From: Oscillospiraceae bacterium
GTDB taxonomy: Bacteria > Bacillota > Clostridia > Oscillospirales > Ruminococcaceae
NCBI GenBank assembly: GCA_902363145.1
Contig: CABIZB010000002.1
Span: forward strand, 186,001 to 250,000
Direction of reading: 5' to 3'
DNA length: 64,000 bases
Below the pieces are notes generated by a model. That model worked only from the letters and a program-made list of their open reading frames with translations. It had not been told where the DNA came from and did not search any database. Each line of letters opens with the position of its first letter. The first letter of the stretch is position 1. The position numbers were made by a program, and so were the translations under genes. This document shows positions 55,587 to 64,000 of this stretch, piece by piece.

Positions 55587-55856
55587 TTATACTAAGAACC
55601 TGTCTTCATAAGAAATGTGTGCGGATTTTCGAGCATAATTTTGTTGCAGAGCAGGCAAAAATCCGCAGGCGGGCTTTCGCCCGGCAAGGATTTTTAACGC
55701 AGTCTGCGGCAAAATTTGCCGAAAAGACGTGCGCATATGCTTGTGAAGACGGGTTCTAAGCACCAATTAAAAACTATACAAAAAATTGAGCATAATCTTG
55801 CGTATATGGATTATGCGATGATTTTTTGTCTATAGTTTTATTGGTGATTAGTATTA
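55587..55856. repeat. MITE-like palindromic repeat, copy 2, split by another element
   Basis: The copy starts TTATACTAAG at 55587-55596, is interrupted, and resumes CTAAGCACCAATTAAAAAC at 55756, ending GGTGATTAGTA. Its central stem and outer ends match copies 1 and 3. Confidence 0.8.
55597..55755. mobile_element. 159-bp palindromic element inserted in MITE copy 2
   Basis: Ends AACCTGTCTTCATAAG and AACCCGTCTTCACAAGC (complement) form imperfect terminal repeats; the centre has GCGGGC-TTTC-GCCCG. It is flanked by CTAAG at 55592-55596 and 55756-55760, a 5-bp target duplication within the MITE. It has no coding capacity. Confidence 0.8.
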
Positions 55857-55909
55857 AATGCAGGTGCCCTGCGTCATTGGAGCACCTGCATTATTTTAAA
55901 GATATGTTA

Positions 55910-58261
55910 TCAGAGCTTGATAATAATCTTGCCGCCTGCTGTGGGATTTACCTTAACAGCCTCGCCGCCTGCAACCTTTACAGAGAAGCTCTTGTCGGTG
56001 CCTGTGTAGGAAACCTCGACCATATCGCCGTGACGTACTGCGGTAATGGTGAATACCTTGTTAGCCTCGGTGTCATATACGTTTGCGGAAATTTCCCTGC
56101 CCTCCTCGGGAGCGTAGATAACGAACTCGGTGCCCTCGAGATAATCGTACTCGAAGTCTCTCTTGAAGCTGCCGTAGCCGATGATGGAGTTGGGCTTTGC
56201 AAGGCAGGGCAGACCAAAGTAATCGTATGTCTGGGTGTAGAACTTGCCGCCCTCATATACCTGACCGCTGATGATATCGGTCCATGTTCCCTCGGGAACG
56301 TAGAACTCGGCAACACCCTGATCGTTCAGGATAGGTGCAACGAGAATATTGTCGCCGAACATATACTGCTTGTCAAGTGTGCGGCAAGCGGGATCCTCAG
56401 CGTAGTCGATGACCATTGCTCTCATCATGGGGATACCTGTCTCGTGGGTCTTGATAGCCTGTGCCCAGATGTAAGGCATCAGCTTGCCCTTGAGCTTGGT
56501 GAAGAAGCGGAGAACATCTGTGCACTCGGTGGAGCCGTCCTTATCGAAGAGCCAGGGCACTCTGTAGGAAGAGTTGCCGTGAAGTCTGGAATGTGTGGAG
56601 AAGAGGCCGAATGCTGCCCATCTCTTGTAGATGTCAGCTGTTGCGGTAGCCTCAAAGCCGGACATATCGTGGCTGAAGAAGCCGAAGCCGGACATACAGA
56701 GGGAAAGTCCGCCTCTGATGGTCTCTGCCATGGAGGTGTACTCTGCGGAGCAGTCGCCGCCCCAGTGTACGGGGAACTTCTGACCGCCTACTGTTGCGGA
56801 ACGTGCAAACAGGCAAGCCTTGTTTTCGCCGTAGTATTCCTTGAGAACGTTGAATACGGTCTTATTGTAAAGGTATGTATAGTAGTTGTGCATTGCGATG
56901 GGGTCGGAACCGTCGTAATACTTTACATTGGTGGGTATTCTCTCGCCGAAGTCGGTCTTGAAGCAGTTTACGCCCATCTCGCAGAGAACACGGAGCTTGG
57001 AAGCATACCACTCGCAGGCTGCGGGATTTGTAAAGTCAACGATTGCCATACCGGGCTGCCACAGATCTCCCTGGAATACGCTGCCGTCGGGATTCTTGAT
57101 GAAGTAGCCGTTCTTTGCGCCCTCTTCAAAGAGCTGGGAACGCTGTGCGATGTAGGGGTTGATCCATACGCAGATCTCAAGACCCTTGTCCTTTTTAAGT
57201 CTGGAGAGCATTGCTTCAGGCTCGGGGAACTGTCTCTTGTCCCACTCAAAGTCGCACCACTGGAATTCCTTCATCCAGAAGCAGTCGAAGTGGAATACCT
57301 GGAGAGGGATGTCACGCTCTGCCATGCCGTCGATAAAGGAAGTAACGGTCTCCTCATCGTACTTGGTGGTAAAGGAGGTGGTGAGCCAGAGACCAAAGGT
57401 GTATGCAGGAGGAAGTGCGGGCTTGCCTGTCAGTGTGGTGTAGTTTGAAAGCACCTCGCCAATGTTTGCGCCGCCGATAACGAAGTATTCAAGCTTCTCG
57501 CCGGGAACGGTGAAGGATACCTTGGAAACGGTGTCGGAGCATACCTCAAAGGAAACCTTATCGGAGGAATTTACAAGCACGCCGTAGCCTGTGGAGGAAA
57601 CATAGAAAGGAATGCACTTGTAGGACTGATCGGAGCATGTGCCGCCGTCGGAGTTCCATGTTTCAACGTTCTGACCGTTCTGCACAAAAGGAGTGAACTT
57701 CTCGCCGAAGCCGTAGAAATATTCGCCTACGTTCATGGAGAGCTGCTCACGGATATATGTGCTTCTTGCGTCCTGAGGATAGCTCCAGAAGGTGTCGTCC
57801 TGCATGGAGTTGAGACGTGCGGAGGTCTTGAACTTGCTCTCGTTGATGATGGAAGCTGAACGCCATGCGCCGCCTGTCAGTCTCTTATCCTTATAGTAGT
57901 ACTGAACGTTCCAGTTGAACTTGCCGATAACAAGCTTAGTATCGCCTGAAACCAGCTCCCAGCAGTCGCCCTTTTCGGTGATCTCGGGAGTATAGCCCTG
58001 ATCTTCCTCAAGCTCGAACCTGGGCTGATTGTCAAGAGTGCCCTTGTAGTGCTCGATAGATACCTTGATAACGTCCTTCTGTGTGGAAGTAAAGGTGATG
58101 TCCAGGCAGGGACCGCCAAGGGTCATACCTCTGTTCTGAATGTACTGGGAAGTTGCGTAAACGTTGAGACCATTCTTAACGGGAGTGATCTCGTAAGCCT
58201 GCGAAGCGTAGTTTACCTCGTAGCCTCTCTGATTGAGCCAGAAACCGTCTGCGAATTTCAT
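55910..58261 (-). CDS. yicI: Alpha-xylosidase, GH31 (YicI type)
   Basis: A cytoplasmic enzyme of 783 residues that removes alpha-xylose from the non-reducing end of xyloglucan oligosaccharides. An N-terminal beta-sandwich is followed by a barrel with nucleophile Asp in CFKTDFGERIPTNV, acid/base Asp in VHWGGDCSAEYTSMAET, and the YicI marks TFGLWLTTSFTTKYDE and HFDCFWMKEFQWCDFEWD. The C-terminus is beta-rich. No signal peptide, so it acts on imported oligosaccharides. The start at 58261 has GGAGG at 7 bp. Confidence 0.95.
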   Translation of the reverse strand: MKFADGFWLNQRGYEVNYASQAYEITPVKNGLNVYATSQYIQNRGMTLGGPCLDITFTSTQKDVIKVSIEHYKGTLDNQPRFELEEDQGYTPEITEKGDCWELVSGDTKLVIGKFNWNVQYYYKDKRLTGGAWRSASIINESKFKTSARLNSMQDDTFWSYPQDARSTYIREQLSMNVGEYFYGFGEKFTPFVQNGQNVETWNSDGGTCSDQSYKCIPFYVSSTGYGVLVNSSDKVSFEVCSDTVSKVSFTVPGEKLEYFVIGGANIGEVLSNYTTLTGKPALPPAYTFGLWLTTSFTTKYDEETVTSFIDGMAERDIPLQVFHFDCFWMKEFQWCDFEWDKRQFPEPEAMLSRLKKDKGLEICVWINPYIAQRSQLFEEGAKNGYFIKNPDGSVFQGDLWQPGMAIVDFTNPAACEWYASKLRVLCEMGVNCFKTDFGERIPTNVKYYDGSDPIAMHNYYTYLYNKTVFNVLKEYYGENKACLFARSATVGGQKFPVHWGGDCSAEYTSMAETIRGGLSLCMSGFGFFSHDMSGFEATATADIYKRWAAFGLFSTHSRLHGNSSYRVPWLFDKDGSTECTDVLRFFTKLKGKLMPYIWAQAIKTHETGIPMMRAMVIDYAEDPACRTLDKQYMFGDNILVAPILNDQGVAEFYVPEGTWTDIISGQVYEGGKFYTQTYDYFGLPCLAKPNSIIGYGSFKRDFEYDYLEGTEFVIYAPEEGREISANVYDTEANKVFTITAVRHGDMVEVSYTGTDKSFSVKVAGGEAVKVNPTAGGKIIIKL

Positions 58262-58452
58262 GTGCATTTCCTCCTTGAAAAATTATATGTTCAGATTATT
58301 TTTATCACTCTAACATTGACAAGGATATCAAAATCCTCATTTTGTGTTAACGATTACATTGTATAACATCAACAAGGCTTTGTCAAGAGCTTTTGTGAAT
58401 TTTACATTTTATTAACATAGAAAAATCCCCCTTGTGATGTGCCTGATACGGT

Positions 58453-59082
58453 TCATTCCAGCGTGATGTCCTCCGCAGGATATACCGCCGTCATTCCGCA
58501 GAAAGTGACAGTCACCTTAAAGCTGTAGTCCGTGCTGCATTCAATGTGCGTGCGGTTGATGACCACCTTGTCCTCATCGGAGACAAGCTCGGAGAGTACA
58601 TTCGGGTCAAGAGAGCTGTCTTCTGCGCTGTAGCCCTCGAAGCCTGTGGAGAAATCATAACCCATGACCTCCTGCTTGGTGATGTAGGTGGCAGCGGCAG
58701 TATAATAGTTCTTTGCCGATTGGGTGAAGTGTACAAGAAGCTCGTTCTTTGCATCATCAAAGGACGGGTCGGAGCTTTCCTCGGGGTTGTCCTCCATAAG
58801 CTTCACAGCCTTTCCGTATTCGTAAAGGTATATGCAGTTGTTCACCCTGTCAAGCAGGGGAGCGGAGTCGTCCTCTTCAATTACAACAGGCTCGGTGGGA
58901 GGGAGAACTATCCTGGCGCTTGTTTCGGGGGTATCAACCTCCATGCCGCCCTCGGAAACGCCGACAGTGATAATGTCCGTCTGATTGGGATCAGCTGCGG
59001 GTGTGGAACCGCAGGACGAGAGAACGGCCGATAAACCGAGAACAGCCGCACACATAGCAGTGCGCTTAGAAATATGCTTCAT
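58453..59082 (-). CDS. Lipoprotein of unknown function
   Basis: A 209-residue secreted lipoprotein: signal MKHISKRTAMCAAVLGLSAV then lipobox LSSC, cysteine at about residue 24. A low-complexity acidic stretch follows (DTPETSARIVLPPTEPVVIE, EDDS), then a helical part and a beta-rich tail ending VYPAEDITLE. I recognise no domain. AAAGGACAT precedes the ATG at 59082; a longer frame upstream is not supported. Confidence 0.75.
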   Translation of the reverse strand: MKHISKRTAMCAAVLGLSAVLSSCGSTPAADPNQTDIITVGVSEGGMEVDTPETSARIVLPPTEPVVIEEDDSAPLLDRVNNCIYLYEYGKAVKLMEDNPEESSDPSFDDAKNELLVHFTQSAKNYYTAAATYITKQEVMGYDFSTGFEGYSAEDSSLDPNVLSELVSDEDKVVINRTHIECSTDYSFKVTVTFCGMTAVYPAEDITLE

Positions 59083-59157
59083 TATAATATGTCCTTTCTT
59101 CGATTTTGACCAATAATATGTTTTATTCATTATACCATAATAATGGGCATTTTTCAA

Positions 59158-59769
59158 TAGTATGATGATACAAAAAGCACAAAGGCAAATAGACAGAAGT
59201 AACAGACATAAATAACGGACGAAAATAACAGATGGAGAAGCAAAACAAACAAGTCAACGCTATCAAACACAAAGGTAAAAAGTTTAGTCCGGCTTTTCAA
59301 AGGTGGCGGGAGTCCAGAGGGCGGAACCATCCGGTCGCTGCTCGCAAGCAGCGAAATCTCTTTGCTGACGGTTAATGCAATCAAAGATAAAGCCGACAGA
59401 CTAAAAAAATCTAAAAGCCGCCTGCACCGAAAATTCAAAGTCTTGCAAATGAATTTATTTTCTCAAATCATCTTAAAACTATTCAATGCAGGCGGCTTGA
59501 AACCAAGAGACATTCCGTCAGGAATGGCGATTATGGTTTCCGCCGTTAGGCGCAGGTACGGACATACCTACAAATCAATTTTATTCGTCCGTACCGAATG
59601 CAAAGGAGACACCTAAGTGAGAGATTGTGTCGGAACGACACAGAGGAAACCAAAACCCAACAAAAGCGGGCATTCCCTTGTGCCGCTGTCGGCACATATT
59701 CTCCCCTACGGTTTCTCCATGCCTTGTAAAAGGCAAGCACTCATCTCTTCCCTACCCCCTCACCCCAAC
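59158..59769. ncRNA. Long intergenic region with distant inverted repeats, possible structured RNA or repeat element
   Basis: No coding frame is convincing. AAGCCGCCTGCA (59415-59426) pairs with TGCAGGCGGCTT (59487-59498), and GGTACGGAC (59555-59563) with GTCCGTACC (59587-59595). Near 59274-59300 there is a dispersed repeat also seen at 53266. Whether it is transcribed is not clear. Confidence 0.35.
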
Positions 59770-59874
59770 TAATACTAAGCACCAATTAAAAACTATACAA
59801 AAAATCGAGCATAATCTTGCGTATATGGATTATGCGATGATTTTTTGTCTATGGTTTTATTGGTGATTAGTATA
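59770..59874. repeat. MITE-like palindromic repeat, copy 3
   Basis: An uninterrupted 105-bp copy: TAATACTAAGCACCAATTAA ... GGTGATTAGTATA, almost identical to copy 2 (single-base differences such as TCGAGC/TTGAGC and TATGG/TATAG). The central arms GCATAATC / GATTATGC form the stem. 59875-60167 holds no gene. Confidence 0.85.
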
Positions 59875-60167
59875 AGCCCGCTTTTGCAGTTTAGCTTTAA
59901 CTTTTTGTTTGGCTCCTGTATCGAATATCGTTTCGTGCCTTTCTGCATTTTGCAACTCGCATTGTTTTGACTTTCATTTTGCATAATCACTCTCCGAGTG
60001 CTTCCCCGCTGCCCTATACGTCCGCACACCGACACGCAATGTTAACATTTAAGCAAAATTACGCAAGAAAATATTTTGACGTGTCATATTGCAACGCATT
60101 TTCGGCGTCTGTTTTGTGTAAAACTGTCATATTTGCAAGTTTATAGAAAAAATCTTGCAAAAACCTA

Positions 60168-60196
60168 TTGACAAATCAGATAGCCTGTGCTAAAAT
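60168..60196 (+). promoter_or_regulatory. Promoter of the glutamate synthase operon
   Basis: TTGACA, 17 bp, TAAAAT, with the ribosome site AGGAGAG and start about 45 bp further on. No riboswitch is recognised. Confidence 0.8.
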
Positions 60197-60242
60197 AATA
60201 TCACTAAAACAGCAATGCAGTTATTTTTAGGAGAGTGAGTAT

Positions 60243-61358
60243 ATGCTTTTAAAAGAAGGCGAAATCAGGATCCCTGCCGGATGTGCCATTTCCGGCTTCA
60301 TCAGCCGTGACGGCAACCGCATGAACGGCGGAGATATCGTAAAATCCATTTCCTATATGCACGACCGTTCAAACGGTCTGGGCGGCGGTTTTGCAGGATA
60401 CGGAATCTATCCCGAGTACAAGGATTACTACGCATTCCACGTATTCTACAACTCCAACGAGGCAAGAGAACAGACTGAGCGCTTCCTTGACCGTCATTTT
60501 GACGTCATCAACCTCAGCCGTATCCCCACTAAGAAGATACCCGCTATCACCAACGAGCCTCTTATCTGGAGATACTTCGTTAACCCTCTGCCCACTAAAA
60601 TAGCTTCCTCCCAGCTGGACGAAAAAGAGTTCGTTGCAAAGTGCGTTATCAGAATAAACAATGATATCGACGGCGCTTACGTTTTCTCCAGCGGCAAGAA
60701 CATGGGCGTTTTCAAGGCTGTTGGCTTCCCCGAGGACGTTGGAGAGTTTTACCGTCTCGATGAATACGAGGGCTACGCATGGACCTGCCACGGCCGTTAT
60801 CCCACAAACACCCCGGGCTGGTGGGGCGGCGCTCATCCCTTTGCGCTCCTTGACTATACAATAGTACATAACGGCGAGATTTCCTCCTACGACGCTAACC
60901 GCCGTTTCATCGAAATGTTCGGCTACAAATGTACCCTCCTTACCGATACGGAGGTCATCACATACATCTTCGACTGGCTCAACAGAAAACAGCAGCTTTC
61001 TCTCGAGGATATCGCTTCCATCATCGCAGCTCCCTTCTGGAGCGAGATAGACGAGATCGAGAAGAAGGATCCCGAAAAGGCTGCAAAGCTCAAGTATTTC
61101 AGAAACGCATTCTCCAGCCTGCTCATCACAGGCCCCTTCTCCATCATTCTCGGCTACACAGGCGGAATAATGGCGCTCAACGACCGTCTGAAGCTCCGCT
61201 CCATGGTAGTTGCCGAAAAGAAGGATATGGTCTATATCGCCAGCGAGGAGTGTGCTATCAGAGCTATCTGTCCCGATGTTGAAAAGGTATGGTCTCCAAG
61301 AGGCGGCGAGCCTGTAATTGTAGAACTTAACGAGGAGGGTAAAAGGAAATGCCTGTAA
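60243..61358 (+). CDS. Glutamate synthase, glutamine amidotransferase subunit (archaeal-type split GOGAT)
   Basis: A 371-residue class II amidotransferase-like protein that would release ammonia from glutamine. It includes GCAISGFISRDGNRMNGGDI near the start, RYPTNTPGWWGGAHPF, and HNGEISSYDANRRFIE with DTEVITYIFDWL. It is the first gene of a four-gene operon and overlaps the next start by 10 bp. In this split type the catalytic cysteine follows a short leader rather than lying at residue 2; Cys14 is the candidate. Confidence 0.88.
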   Translation: MLLKEGEIRIPAGCAISGFISRDGNRMNGGDIVKSISYMHDRSNGLGGGFAGYGIYPEYKDYYAFHVFYNSNEAREQTERFLDRHFDVINLSRIPTKKIPAITNEPLIWRYFVNPLPTKIASSQLDEKEFVAKCVIRINNDIDGAYVFSSGKNMGVFKAVGFPEDVGEFYRLDEYEGYAWTCHGRYPTNTPGWWGGAHPFALLDYTIVHNGEISSYDANRRFIEMFGYKCTLLTDTEVITYIFDWLNRKQQLSLEDIASIIAAPFWSEIDEIEKKDPEKAAKLKYFRNAFSSLLITGPFSIILGYTGGIMALNDRLKLRSMVVAEKKDMVYIASEECAIRAICPDVEKVWSPRGGEPVIVELNEEGKRKCL

Positions 61359-62854
61359 ATTTCTTTCCTGCTGAATTTGAAGTGATCCGTAATACGGATA
61401 AATGTATAAAGTGCCGTGCCTGTGAGCGTCAGTGCTCCAATGAGGTGCATTTCTATGACCCCGATTTTGACAAGATGCTTACCCACGACAATCAGTGCGT
61501 TGACTGCCAGAGATGCGTATGTATCTGTCCCACAGGCGCTATTAAGATAGTACCCAACGAAAACGCTTTCAGAAAGAGCGCAAACTACACCCAGCAGCTG
61601 ATGATAGAAAACTACCGTCAGGCAGGAACGGGAGCTGTTCTCCTTTCCTCCATGGGCAACCCTCAGGATTATCCCGTTTACTGGGATAAGATACTTATCA
61701 ACGCTTCTCAGGTAACAAACCCTTCCATCGACCCTCTGAGAGAGCCTATGGAAACAAAGGTGTTCCTCGGCAAGAAGCCTGCGGCTATCAAGAAGAACCC
61801 CGACGGCACCGTTGATACAAGAATGACACCTTATCTGGAGCTTAACACTCCTATAATGTTCTCCGCAATGTCCTACGGTTCCATTTCCAAGAACGCTCAC
61901 GAGTCGCTTGCCCGTGCAGCTACAGAGCTCGGAACCTACTACAACACAGGTGAGGGCGGACTTCACAAGGACTTTTATCAGTACGGTCCCCACACCATCG
62001 TGCAGGTAGCTTCGGGACGTTTCGGCGTATTCAAGGATTACCTTGACACAGGTGCGGCTATTGAGATCAAAATGGGTCAGGGCGCAAAGCCCGGTATCGG
62101 CGGCCATCTTCCCGGCGCTAAGATCAGAGAAGATGTTTCCAGAACACGTATGATACCCATGGGCACAGACGCTATCTCCCCTGCTCCCCACCACGACATC
62201 TACTCCATCGAGGACCTCCGCCAGCTCATATTCTCGCTGAAAGAGGCAACGGAATATACAAAGCCCGTTATCGTAAAGATCGCAGCAGTTCATAACGTTG
62301 CGGCTATCGCTTCGGGTATCGCACGTTCGGGTGCGGATATCATCGCAATAGACGGTTTCAGAGGCGGTACAGGTGCGGCTCCCACAAGAATACGTGATAA
62401 TGTGGGTATCCCCATTGAGCTTGCTCTCGCAGCCGTTGACCAGAGACTTCGTGACGAGGGTATCAGAAATGAAGTTTCCATCGTTGCGGCAGGTTCTATC
62501 AGAAGCTCCGCAGACGCAGTAAAGGCTATCGCTCTCGGTGCCGACGCTATCTACATCGGAACTCCCGCACTCCTTGCAATGGGCTGCCACCTTTGCAGAA
62601 GCTGCCACGGCGGCAAGTGCAACTGGGGCATCGCTACACAGCGCCCCGACCTGGTAAAGCGTCTTAACCCCGAAGTAGGCTACAAGCGCCTTGTAAATCT
62701 CGTTCACGCATGGGATCACGAAATAAAGGAAATGATGGGCGGTATGGGTATCAACTCCATTGAGTCTCTCAGAGGCAACCGTCTTATGCTCAGAGGTATC
62801 GGTCTTTCTCAGAAGGAGCTTGATATCCTGGGAATACAGCACGCAGGCGAATGA
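61349..62854 (+). CDS. Glutamate synthase, FMN-binding subunit with N-terminal ferredoxin domain
   Basis: A 501-residue subunit. Two 4Fe-4S clusters at the start (CIKCRACERQCSNEVHFYDP and CVDCQRCVCICPTGAI) are followed by the FMN-binding glutamate synthase barrel: MFSAMSYGSISKNAHESLAR, GQGAKPGIGGHLPGAKI, DGFRGGTGAAPTRI and AIYIGTPALLAMGCHLCRSC with the 3Fe-4S cysteines following. It makes glutamate from 2-oxoglutarate and ammonia with electrons from the next two subunits. Confidence 0.94.
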   Translation: MPVNFFPAEFEVIRNTDKCIKCRACERQCSNEVHFYDPDFDKMLTHDNQCVDCQRCVCICPTGAIKIVPNENAFRKSANYTQQLMIENYRQAGTGAVLLSSMGNPQDYPVYWDKILINASQVTNPSIDPLREPMETKVFLGKKPAAIKKNPDGTVDTRMTPYLELNTPIMFSAMSYGSISKNAHESLARAATELGTYYNTGEGGLHKDFYQYGPHTIVQVASGRFGVFKDYLDTGAAIEIKMGQGAKPGIGGHLPGAKIREDVSRTRMIPMGTDAISPAPHHDIYSIEDLRQLIFSLKEATEYTKPVIVKIAAVHNVAAIASGIARSGADIIAIDGFRGGTGAAPTRIRDNVGIPIELALAAVDQRLRDEGIRNEVSIVAAGSIRSSADAVKAIALGADAIYIGTPALLAMGCHLCRSCHGGKCNWGIATQRPDLVKRLNPEVGYKRLVNLVHAWDHEIKEMMGGMGINSIESLRGNRLMLRGIGLSQKELDILGIQHAGE

Positions 62855-62889
62855 TCTCATACTATTATAATCGGAGGTAGTAAAAGCCC

Positions 62890-63342
62890 ATGAAAAGAGT
62901 TTATGTAAACGAGGACTGGTGTCTCGGCTGTCATCTCTGCGAATTTTACTGCGCATTCGCCAACAGCGGCGAAAAGGATATGTCCAAGGCATTCAAGCTC
63001 GGTAAAGATGCCGCTCCCAGAATCAGAGTAGAGGAGGGCGACGGAATAAATTTCGCCGTTCAGTGCCGCCACTGTCAGGATCCTGCCTGTGTAAAGGGCT
63101 GCATTGCAGGCGCTCTCACCAAGAACGAAAACGGAGTTATTGAAATAAATACGGATAAGTGCGTAGGCTGCTACACCTGCGTTCTCTCCTGCCCCTACGG
63201 CTGTATCGTTATCGACCCAAAAAATCAGGGAAGAACAGTTACCAAGTGCGAGCTTTGCACAAGAAACAGCGCAGGCGAGCCTGCCTGTGCGGCTAACTGT
63301 CCCAACAGGGCTATCGTCTTTGAGGAAAGGGGAGAAGAATGA
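62890..63342 (+). CDS. 4Fe-4S ferredoxin subunit of glutamate synthase
   Basis: A 150-residue electron-transfer protein with four cysteine clusters: WCLGCHLCEFYCAFAN, CRHCQDPACVKGCIAGAL, CVGCYTCVLSCPYGCI and CELCTRNSAGEPACAANCPN. The HycB/DMSO-reductase-B arrangement suits shuttling electrons between the flavoprotein encoded next and the FMN subunit. A GGAGG site precedes it. Confidence 0.9.
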   Translation: MKRVYVNEDWCLGCHLCEFYCAFANSGEKDMSKAFKLGKDAAPRIRVEEGDGINFAVQCRHCQDPACVKGCIAGALTKNENGVIEINTDKCVGCYTCVLSCPYGCIVIDPKNQGRTVTKCELCTRNSAGEPACAANCPNRAIVFEERGEE

Positions 63343-64000
63343 TGAAATACGTTATTATCGGAAATTCCGCAGCGGGCATCGGTGCGGTACAGGGAATAAG
63401 AGAAGTCGATAAGGACGGTCAGATCGTTCTTATCTCCGATGAAAAGTATCATACCTACTCACGCCCCCTTATCTCTTATCTGCTCAAGGGAAGAGTTACG
63501 GAGGAGAGCATGATATACCGTCCTCTTGATTTCTACGAGAAGAACAATGTGGATACTCTCCTTGGCACAAAGGTAGTTTCCGTTGACTCCGCAGCCAAGA
63601 ATATCACCCTTGAAAACGGAAACAAGGTGGATTACGACAAGCTGCTCATTGCTACAGGCTCCAAGCCCTTCGTTCCTCCCATGGACGGACTTGACAACGT
63701 TAAGGACAAGTTCTCATTCATGAAGCTGGACGACGTTAAGGCTATCGAGGAAGTTGTAAAGCAGGGGTCAAAGGTGCTCATCGTGGGCGCAGGTCTTATC
63801 GGTCTGAAAGCTGCCGAGGCTCTTGAACATTACGGTGCCAAGATGACTGTTATCGACCTTGCAGACAGGATCCTTCCCTCAATTCTCGACAATGAGGCTT
63901 CCGATATCATGAAGGCTCACATCGAGTCCAAGGGTGTAAGATTTATCCTCGGCACCAGCGCAAAGCACTTTGAGGCTCATTCCGCCGAGCTTACCAACGG
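63339..64000 (+). CDS. FAD/NAD(P)-dependent oxidoreductase of the glutamate synthase operon (3' end outside window)
   Basis: Open from ATG-ATG at 63339/63342 (overlapping the previous stop) to the right edge, about 220 residues. N-terminal FAD site KYVIIGNSAAGIGAVQGIRE, the ATG motif LLIATGSKP, and the NAD site KVLIVGAGLIGLKAAEALEH show a pyridine-nucleotide disulphide oxidoreductase-type fold like NADH oxidases and NirB N-termini. It supplies electrons from NAD(P)H. Confidence 0.93.
   Translation, partial: MMKYVIIGNSAAGIGAVQGIREVDKDGQIVLISDEKYHTYSRPLISYLLKGRVTEESMIYRPLDFYEKNNVDTLLGTKVVSVDSAAKNITLENGNKVDYDKLLIATGSKPFVPPMDGLDNVKDKFSFMKLDDVKAIEEVVKQGSKVLIVGAGLIGLKAAEALEHYGAKMTVIDLADRILPSILDNEASDIMKAHIESKGVRFILGTSAKHFEAHSAELTN

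Noticed and set aside
55826..57448. A 540-codon open frame opposite the GH31 gene
   Set aside because: Antisense shadow; Cys/Gly/Val-rich composition mirrors the codon use of the real gene.
61232..62992. A 586-codon open frame opposite the FMN glutamate synthase gene
   Set aside because: Antisense to a strongly conserved gene, with no domain and no start signal.

Overview
The window looks like a chromosome segment of a saccharolytic Ruminococcus-type Firmicute (Oscillospiraceae). This rests on the right half: a GH51 arabinofuranosidase, a GH5 cellulase with Ig-like repeats, a YicI-type GH31 alpha-xylosidase, spoVAD/spoVAE, a DivIVA-like protein, glycolytic genes and a split glutamate synthase. 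It falls into two parts, a mobile and defence region (about 1-37175) and ordinary chromosome (about 37176-64000).

Mobile region. The tRNA pair Met-Glu (minus strand, 37153-37336) is the insertion hot spot. A 25-bp copy of the 3' end of tRNA-Glu at 37151-37175 recurs at 12308-12332, and each copy follows a tyrosine integrase gene (11023-12225 and 35715-36989). The simplest reading is two integrative elements in tandem at one tRNA. Element 1 enters from the left edge and carries a type I restriction system (hsdR-hsdM-hsdS), an XRE regulator, a tightly promoted pair of small unknown proteins, a MobV relaxase, a helix-turn-helix protein and integrase 1. Element 2 (about 12308-37175) is a mosaic. 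Its left third is debris: a 383-bp direct repeat, IS21 ends, an intact-looking IS21 copy inserted in a resolvase gene, IS3 pieces, a third integrase remnant and a toxin-like remnant. Its right third holds a sigma factor with a DUF6076-like protein, a P-loop ATPase, paired ribbon-helix-helix-like proteins, an excisionase-like protein and integrase 2.

Most notable locus. At 25769-19686 (minus strand) five genes form one tight operon: a DNA adenine methylase with an N-terminal HTH, a second Dam-like methylase, a large AlwI-like type IIS restriction endonuclease, a caspase-family (C14) protease and a DUF551-like small protein. Two strand-specific methylases plus an AlwI-type nuclease make a complete type IIS system. 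The caspase-like protease translationally coupled to the nuclease is the unexpected part and is the best candidate for an undescribed defence module.

Chromosomal region. From the tRNAs rightward come a DivIVA-like coiled-coil protein, GH51 with a divergent AraC regulator, small metabolic genes, a glycolytic cluster (gpmI, tpiA, pgk), spoVAE/spoVAD without spoVAC beside them, a sodium:alanine-type symporter, the GH5 cellulase, the GH31 alpha-xylosidase, a lipoprotein and a four-gene archaeal-type glutamate synthase operon cut by the right edge. A family of about 100-bp palindromic MITE-like repeats is scattered here. One copy is itself interrupted by another palindromic element flanked by a 5-bp duplication, and another supplies the stop codon of the GH51 gene.
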